The notes under the pieces were generated by a model. That model saw nothing but the letters and a program-made list of their open reading frames with translations, was not told the origin of the DNA and did not search any database. Made by a program: the position numbers and the translations under genes. A DNA stretch of 20,286 bases from Gammaproteobacteria bacterium (GTDB lineage Bacteria > Pseudomonadota > Gammaproteobacteria > Pseudomonadales > Cellvibrionaceae): the NCBI GenBank assembly GCA_021151625.1, contig JAGKWY010000070.1, forward strand, positions 1-20,286, read 5' to 3'. How positions within the stretch are numbered: position 1 is the stretch's first letter; each line of letters opens with the position of its first letter. Below are positions 15,932 through 20,286 of the stretch, one piece after another.

Positions 15932-17805
15932 TATTTTGCCAGGCGCTGCCGGGCATCACTGGCCCACGAGCCCTTATCATCCAGGACCAATGCCTGATCC
16001 AGAAATTTTTTCGCGGCGGTCGAGTTTCCAGCTACATCATAAACGACACCCGCATGATAATGAATCACCGCAGAAGATGGCGCAATTTGCGCAGCGCGAA
16101 CTAATAATTCTGTAGCCTCGCTATAACGCTTTTGCTGATACAAAATCCAACCCAGGGTATCCATTAATTGGGCATTATTACCAGCTACCCGATTAGCTTT
16201 GCGCGCGTTTTTTTCTGCGTCTGCTAATTTCCCTTGATCTGATTGCAAAGTCGCCAGATTGTTTAACGCTACGACGTTTTCCGGCTCACGCTGTAACACT
16301 CGCTGGTAAACAGCCTCCGCTTGAGAGAATTGCTTGTCCTGTTGTAAAAGAGTGGCGTAAAACAGGGCTTCTGGAATTTGTTCTCCGCGAACCTCATACA
16401 GCTGTTTTGCTGTTGCAGCAGCAGCCGTCATTTTTCCCAGCTTGCTTTGTACCAGGCTGGTAGCTCGCAAAATATCCGGGTTTTGCGGCCGCAATTGATT
16501 GGCTGTTTCAAAATAAGTAAGTGACTCTTCATAGCGCCGCAACGCTGCGAGCTCACTACCAATACGAAATTGCAGCAAGCTGCTTTTCGGAAATTTTTTT
16601 GCTCCTGCCATCAATGCAGCCAATCCAGCATCCAAATTATTTTGTGCGCGTTCCAACTCTGCCAGCATGGTGTAGGTTTTTGGCTGCGCAGTACCTTTGT
16701 TTATCCCTGCCTGTAAACGTTTAATCGCTTCCTGCGGTTGCTTTTTTTCCAGATAGTAATTCGCGAACTTGTGATCAAGTGCCGCAGGGCTTGCGCCTTT
16801 GGCAATTGCCGTCGCAAATGCAGCATCCGCTTCATTAAGCTGGCCAGAAGCCAAAGCCAGTTCGCCCTGCTCGACATACACAGCTTTCCAATCAGAATGC
16901 TTGGCAAGCAGTTTTTTCAGTGTTTTGTTCGCTTCATCCAATTGCAAATTTTTGCGTTGGCTCACTGCCAACCCTAACAAAAACTCCTTCGTATCCGGCT
17001 GCAACTCCAGTGCGCGGGCATACCGCTGGCTCGCCTGCGCAAATTGACCAGCACCTAAATAGGAAGTAGCAAGAATGGATTGCACACTTGCATCAGCAAT
17101 GCTTAAGGGTGTGCGAGGTGCAAGATACTCAAGAGCTTCATCATAGGCTCCTTGCTTATTTAATAATTGTGCGAGGTTTGGAGCTACGCCCAGATGCTCA
17201 TTACCAGTACCAATCAATCCCTTCTTCAGGTATTGAATAGCATCGGCATTTTTTTTCTGGTACTCATACAACAAACCAAGTCGCTGATTGGCAATGCGAT
17301 TGTCCGATTTAATTTTGAGCGATTGCTTTAACGACACCTCTGCGGCATCCAGCTGCCCCAATTCCATTTGCACAATACCAAGCTTGCTCCAGGGGCCAAC
17401 CTGGGCAGGTTCCAACTGCGCAGCCTGCTGAAACTCTTTCAAGGCACCTTCCAGATCCCGGGAATAGAACAACACAGTCCCCAGGACTTCATGGGCCAAA
17501 CCAGATTTTGGATCTTTTTGAATTGCCGCACGAGCAATTTGTCCTAACTTCTCCAAACCGGCTTTACCCGGCTCAACAGTAATATTGGAAAAAGCTTCTG
17601 CACCAGAACGATTTTCCAGTTCGATATTCGGTGCTGGGCTTGCGCCCTGATCAGTAAATGCAGATACAGGCTCCTGCGTGAATAATGCCGCATGAGATAC
17701 CAGCGCCCCCAAAGCAAGGCCACAACCAACCACAAGCTGGCACAAATACTTCTTGGCCTGATGACGGGAATTATCTAAATGAGATTTGAATACAAGAGCA
17801 GTCAC
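15928..17805 (-). CDS. Exported TPR-repeat protein
   Basis: A protein of about 625 residues made almost entirely of tetratricopeptide repeats, expected to be a periplasmic or envelope scaffold. A signal-like N-terminus (KKYLCQLVVGCGLALGALVSHA) precedes a Pro/Ser-rich stretch and then at least 12 TPR-like helix pairs, for example LAHEVLGTVLFYSRDLEGAL, VGPWSKLGIVQMELGQLDAA and VVALNNLATLQSDQGKLADA. The start is taken as GTG at 17805 because AAAGGAG lies six bases upstream; the in-frame TTG at 17811 directly abuts that site. A promoter and a strong terminator precede the gene. It is the neighbour of a PEP-CTERM VWA protein, and TPR proteins such as PrsT accompany exosortase systems, but this one is shorter and the link is an inference. 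Its stop overlaps that of the convergent response regulator. Confidence 0.82.
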   Translation of the reverse strand: MTALVFKSHLDNSRHQAKKYLCQLVVGCGLALGALVSHAALFTQEPVSAFTDQGASPAPNIELENRSGAEAFSNITVEPGKAGLEKLGQIARAAIQKDPKSGLAHEVLGTVLFYSRDLEGALKEFQQAAQLEPAQVGPWSKLGIVQMELGQLDAAEVSLKQSLKIKSDNRIANQRLGLLYEYQKKNADAIQYLKKGLIGTGNEHLGVAPNLAQLLNKQGAYDEALEYLAPRTPLSIADASVQSILATSYLGAGQFAQASQRYARALELQPDTKEFLLGLAVSQRKNLQLDEANKTLKKLLAKHSDWKAVYVEQGELALASGQLNEADAAFATAIAKGASPAALDHKFANYYLEKKQPQEAIKRLQAGINKGTAQPKTYTMLAELERAQNNLDAGLAALMAGAKKFPKSSLLQFRIGSELAALRRYEESLTYFETANQLRPQNPDILRATSLVQSKLGKMTAAAATAKQLYEVRGEQIPEALFYATLLQQDKQFSQAEAVYQRVLQREPENVVALNNLATLQSDQGKLADAEKNARKANRVAGNNAQLMDTLGWILYQQKRYSEATELLVRAAQIAPSSAVIHYHAGVVYDVAGNSTAAKKFLDQALVLDDKGSWASDARQRLAKY

Positions 17806-17871
17806 TGCCAACTCCTTTGTTTGGAATCTATGTTAGTTATTAATGGACACTCACCGCTGTCCCTGTTCGTC

Positions 17872-17899
17872 ATCATATACCGATCAACACTAGCGACAA
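17872..17899 (-). promoter_or_regulatory. Candidate promoter for the TPR gene
   Basis: On the minus strand TTGTCG (17899-17894) and TATGAT (17877-17872, a 5/6 match) are 16 bases apart. Transcription would start near 17865, about 60 bases before the GTG start. Its position just after the VWA terminator supports independent transcription of the TPR gene. Confidence 0.45.
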
Positions 17900-17934
17900 C
17901 CCCTTCATTGATTTCCCTATAGATTCCCAATAAC

Positions 17935-17964
17935 AAAAAAAGCGGCCCAAAGGCCGCTTTTTTT
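17935..17964 (-). terminator. Intrinsic terminator of the VWA gene (symmetric)
   Basis: Seven A residues, GCGGCC, the loop CAAA, GGCCGC and seven T residues form a symmetric hairpin with a T run on either strand. It starts 12 bases beyond the VWA stop codon on the minus strand. No plus-strand gene ends here, so the minus-strand role is the relevant one. It should keep most VWA transcription from entering the TPR gene. Confidence 0.9.
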
Positions 17965-17976
17965 GTAAGGACTGTA

Positions 17977-19065
17977 TTAGGCAGCGCGAATACGACGACG
18001 GGTCAAACCCAAGCCGAGCAAGCCAACACCCAACAACAGCAAACCACTTGGCTCTGGTACGGAAACACCACCAGTCACCACGATATGGTCTTTTTCGCTA
18101 GCAACGATACCGTTGTTAACCAGACCATGGGTTAAGAAATCGTAGGTTCCAACTTCTTTACCAGTGAAGGTAACAGAGAAGGTGAAAGAACGAGAGATGC
18201 TGCGATCAAAGCTACCTACCGCTGAATCACCAACACAAGAACCGGTATCAGCAGTTAAACAAGTAACGGAAACATCAACACCCGGCAAACCAGCACCCAG
18301 GTCATCAACACTTACCTTGCTATAAGTAGCAAATGAATCTTCCACACCAGCCATAATGGAAGCTACCAGCGCATCTGAACTAACAGAGCTGGAAACGATG
18401 CTGCCACCGGTAGCAGTTGCCAGTACAGTTGGATCGATGCCGCCAGCGTAGGAGCAAGTCATGCAGTAGTAACCACTACCGAAGTCAATACCGATAAAGG
18501 TAACGTCATTGGCAGCCAGGGCAGCTTGTGCAGATGCCAGAGTTGAACCATCAGACTCTTTAAAGGTTGCATCGCCCAGTGCAATGATGAAACGAGAAGA
18601 ACCTGGTCTCCAGGTAGTATTCTCAGCTGCCAGTTGAACAGCGTGAATGCCTTCTTCAGGGAAGTCACCACCGCCACCACCGTCATACAGGTTGATAGCA
18701 TTGATTGCAGCGATACCAGCTGCAGTATTGGTAGTCAGGTCAGTATTCAATGCTGAGCCTGGCTCACTGTAATAGCCAGAACCAGTCGCCAGATCGCCAA
18801 AACCGGCAAGGCTGGACAACAGGTTAGCAGCAGCAGCTTTAGCGGCAGCAATAACACTGCCCATACTGCCAGAGGTGTCGATCAGGAATACAACATCCAA
18901 CACACCACTGGTTACAGATTCTTCAACGGTTACGGTTTTGGTGATAGTTACACTTTCACCAACCCCGAGGGTTGCCGCATAGGATTCAGGAGAAATAGTA
19001 TCTGCGTTAGCGGCAACTGGCAGAACCAGAGCAGCTGACAATGCGAGTTTTTTAAACAGATTCAT
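17977..19065 (-). CDS. Von Willebrand factor A domain protein with PEP-CTERM sorting signal
   Basis: A 362-residue exported protein. Residues 1-21 form a signal peptide ending at AANA. The VWA domain (about 56-245) has the MIDAS motif DTSGSM (63-68), GGGGGDFPEE (129-138) and IIALGDATF (160-168). YYCMTCSY (199-206) holds a CxxC pair, and Cys269 and Cys277 lie in a following beta-rich domain (about 248-332). The C-terminus is a textbook PEP-CTERM signal: VPEPS (336-340), a hydrophobic stretch rich in Leu and Gly (341-354), then RRRIR. Such proteins are cut by an exosortase and usually delivered to the cell surface or an exopolysaccharide layer. No exosortase is in the window. Codons are strongly biased to GTT, GGT, GAA and ATC, and AAGGA lies about nine bases before the ATG, hinting at high expression. 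VWA domains bind metal and mediate adhesion; the partner is unknown. Confidence 0.9.
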   Translation of the reverse strand: MNLFKKLALSAALVLPVAANADTISPESYAATLGVGESVTITKTVTVEESVTSGVLDVVFLIDTSGSMGSVIAAAKAAAANLLSSLAGFGDLATGSGYYSEPGSALNTDLTTNTAAGIAAINAINLYDGGGGGDFPEEGIHAVQLAAENTTWRPGSSRFIIALGDATFKESDGSTLASAQAALAANDVTFIGIDFGSGYYCMTCSYAGGIDPTVLATATGGSIVSSSVSSDALVASIMAGVEDSFATYSKVSVDDLGAGLPGVDVSVTCLTADTGSCVGDSAVGSFDRSISRSFTFSVTFTGKEVGTYDFLTHGLVNNGIVASEKDHIVVTGGVSVPEPSGLLLLGVGLLGLGLTRRRIRAA

Positions 19066-19133
19066 GGCATCAGATCCTTCACTAAAAATTGAATGATTGG
19101 TTTAGGTTCAACGGCACTAAAGTCCGCTCTAGT

Positions 19134-19170
19134 TATTAGCGCTAATACGTTCACTCAAAGTGCACTTCAA
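19134..19170 (-). promoter_or_regulatory. Candidate promoter and overlapping palindromic operator of the VWA gene
   Basis: On the minus strand TTGAAG (19170-19165) and TATTAG (19147-19142) are 17 bases apart, a reasonable sigma-70 promoter about 70 bases before the VWA start. A perfect 14 bp palindrome, TATTAGCGCTAATA (19134-19147), covers the -10 box and the start-site region, as an operator for a dimeric regulator would. The rest of the 345-base gap between this gene and the SIMPL gene (19066-19410) contains no convincing coding frame. Confidence 0.45.
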
Positions 19171-19327
19171 CAAAACAAGCGCAATTCAACATTCCTTAAT
19201 AACGCAAAGCAAAGAACCTTCAGCAAAATTCAAACCAAAATGAAAAAAACCATTAAGATCAATGGAAAAAGACCATGTATTGGCGTTTAATTGCGCCTTT
19301 TCTGTAAATATCCTCGACAAATTTCTC

Positions 19328-19343
19328 TGGACATCCATGTCCA
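19328..19343. repeat. 16 bp palindrome in the SIMPL-VWA intergenic region
   Basis: TGGACAT, CC, ATGTCCA forms a perfect 7 bp inverted repeat with a 2-base centre. Such short-centred palindromes suit a dimeric DNA-binding protein better than an RNA hairpin. It is about 68 bases past the SIMPL stop and about 260 bases before the VWA start, so which gene it would serve is unclear. Confidence 0.35.
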
Positions 19344-19345
19344 AC

Positions 19346-19387
19346 AAAAAAAGAAGCTTGGCGAAGTATAAAAAATCAACACGCTTC
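19346..19387 (-). terminator. Possible weak terminator of the SIMPL gene
   Basis: On the minus strand GAAGC (19387-19383) can pair with GCTTC (19357-19353), followed at once by seven T residues. The stem is only 5 bp with a long A/T-rich loop, so termination would be inefficient. No better hairpin is seen after the gene. Confidence 0.3.
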
Positions 19388-19410
19388 ATGGGCTACGGAG
19401 GAAAAAACGC

Positions 19411-20175
19411 TTACTTCAGCAAATACACCACATAAACCTGCGCAGTTACTTTCATCACCCCCGGTTCAAAAGGTTCAGCAGAATCAGCCATTTTCATTGC
19501 CGCCACACCAGACTCCCGCGCTGAGCTTCCCATCAAACTGCGCGCCGGGCGCAACTCCCAACGCTCATTGCCGCGATTATTAAATTCTGAAATCGACCAG
19601 GGGTCGCCAATGTCGCGGCCCTGGGATTTTGCGAGGCGCGCTGCACGCGCTTTGGCATCAACCATCGCCGCAGTTTGCACCTTTTCTTCCACGGCTTTTT
19701 TATCGGCCACCGTTAAATTGGTATTGATGGTTTCAGAAATTTTTGCATCTACCAATGCCTTCATCATCTCCGGATATTTTTTTAAATCGCGCAGGGTGAT
19801 ATCCACCTGACGGGAAACATTATTGCCCGTTAATACGCGCTGATTATCGCGGTAGTCATATTCCGGGCGAATATTGAGTGCGGTGGTCGCAACATCTTCC
19901 GCTTTAATGCCGAATTTTTTAACTGTGTCGATTAATAAACGCGAGCGCGCATCTACATCCGTTTTTGCTTTGGCCAAATCCATATCGACGGTTTGGATGC
20001 TGAGGGTAAAGGTCATGGTGTCTGGTTCGATTTCCAATTCCGCCGAGCCCTCGACATAAACATGGGGCTGATTGGGCAAGGGAGTCGCCATTGCCGGAAT
20101 ACTTAACAGCAGGGATGCGATAGCAGGAATCAGAATTTTCGCGGGGGTTAACAGTTTAATAGCACTAGTCGTCAT
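19411..20175 (-). CDS. SIMPL domain (DUF541) periplasmic protein
   Basis: A 254-residue exported protein. The signal peptide ends at SIPAMA (residue 30). The mature part matches the SIMPL/DUF541 family: VYVEGSAELEIEPDTMTFTL near the start, a helix AKAKTDVDARSRLLIDTVKK, KAEDVATTALNIRPEYDY, then VSRQVDITLRDLKKYPEMM, AARAARLAKSQGRDIG-type helix (about 183-197) and a final V-T-A-Q-V-Y-V-V-Y-L strand. The family forms oligomeric periplasmic or outer-surface proteins (YggE, BP26) linked to oxidative stress tolerance; the precise function is not known. The ATG has GGAG seven bases upstream. It is transcribed alone from its own promoter, upstream of but 345 bases from the VWA gene. Confidence 0.92.
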   Translation of the reverse strand: MTTSAIKLLTPAKILIPAIASLLLSIPAMATPLPNQPHVYVEGSAELEIEPDTMTFTLSIQTVDMDLAKAKTDVDARSRLLIDTVKKFGIKAEDVATTALNIRPEYDYRDNQRVLTGNNVSRQVDITLRDLKKYPEMMKALVDAKISETINTNLTVADKKAVEEKVQTAAMVDAKARAARLAKSQGRDIGDPWSISEFNNRGNERWELRPARSLMGSSARESGVAAMKMADSAEPFEPGVMKVTAQVYVVYLLK

Positions 20176-20204
20176 GATATTGCTCCATTTAAAAAGGCCC
20201 GTTC

Positions 20205-20235
20205 ACTATAGTCGCCGAGCCTGAATATCTGCCAA
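20205..20235 (-). promoter_or_regulatory. Candidate promoter of the SIMPL gene
   Basis: On the minus strand TTGGCA (20235-20230) and TATAGT (20210-20205) are 19 bases apart, slightly wide, with the start expected near 20198, about 23 bases before the ATG. The -10 box is good; the -35 assignment is less certain. Confidence 0.4.
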
Positions 20236-20286
20236 ATCAAATGTTTAAAAATGTAACGCGGATCAATTTCAGGCAAAATATCGCTT

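Noticed and set aside
19093..19290. A 65-codon plus-strand frame in the SIMPL-VWA gap
   Set aside because: No ribosome site, a composition driven by A-rich sequence, and no hydrophobic or domain pattern.

Overview
This 20.3 kb stretch looks like ordinary chromosome from a gammaproteobacterium. The mixed base composition, the nnr-tsaE-amiB-mutL-miaA gene order, an endonuclease-type MutL, a DUF1631/PilZ pair and a PEP-CTERM protein together suggest a Cellvibrio-like member of the Cellvibrionaceae. That placement is inferred from gene content, not from a database search. No rRNA, tRNA, CRISPR array, insertion sequence or phage gene is visible.

Left part (31-10673): a conserved housekeeping cluster on the minus strand. 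In transcription order it is nnr (metabolite repair), tsaE (tRNA t6A), then after a break amiB (septal peptidoglycan amidase), mutL (mismatch repair) and miaA (tRNA i6A37). In many gammaproteobacteria these five genes are contiguous and continue into hfq. Here about 4 kb lies between tsaE and amiB. It holds a minus-strand periplasmic-sensor c-di-GMP phosphodiesterase (degenerate GGDEF, apparently intact EAL) and a plus-strand TraF-like outer-membrane beta-barrel protein.

Middle part (10810-15931): plus-strand genes. First a DUF1631-like protein with two similar small domains around a 100-residue helix, followed by a PilZ c-di-GMP receptor. Then a probable four-gene signalling operon: a 52-codon lipoprotein-like peptide not reported by standard long-ORF calling, a six-TM protein overlapping it by 20 nt, a LytS/AlgZ-type histidine kinase starting at TTG, and a LytTR (AlgR-like) response regulator.

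Right part (15928-20175): minus-strand genes for exported proteins: a TPR-repeat protein whose stop codon overlaps that of the response regulator, a von Willebrand factor A protein with a C-terminal PEP-CTERM sorting signal, and a SIMPL/DUF541 periplasmic protein. A symmetric intrinsic terminator separates the VWA and TPR genes, and each has its own candidate promoter.

Themes are c-di-GMP signalling (phosphodiesterase and PilZ receptor), envelope remodelling and an uncharacterised peptide/membrane protein/LytTR two-component unit. The last is the most interesting candidate for undescribed biology, with the exosortase-type VWA protein next.
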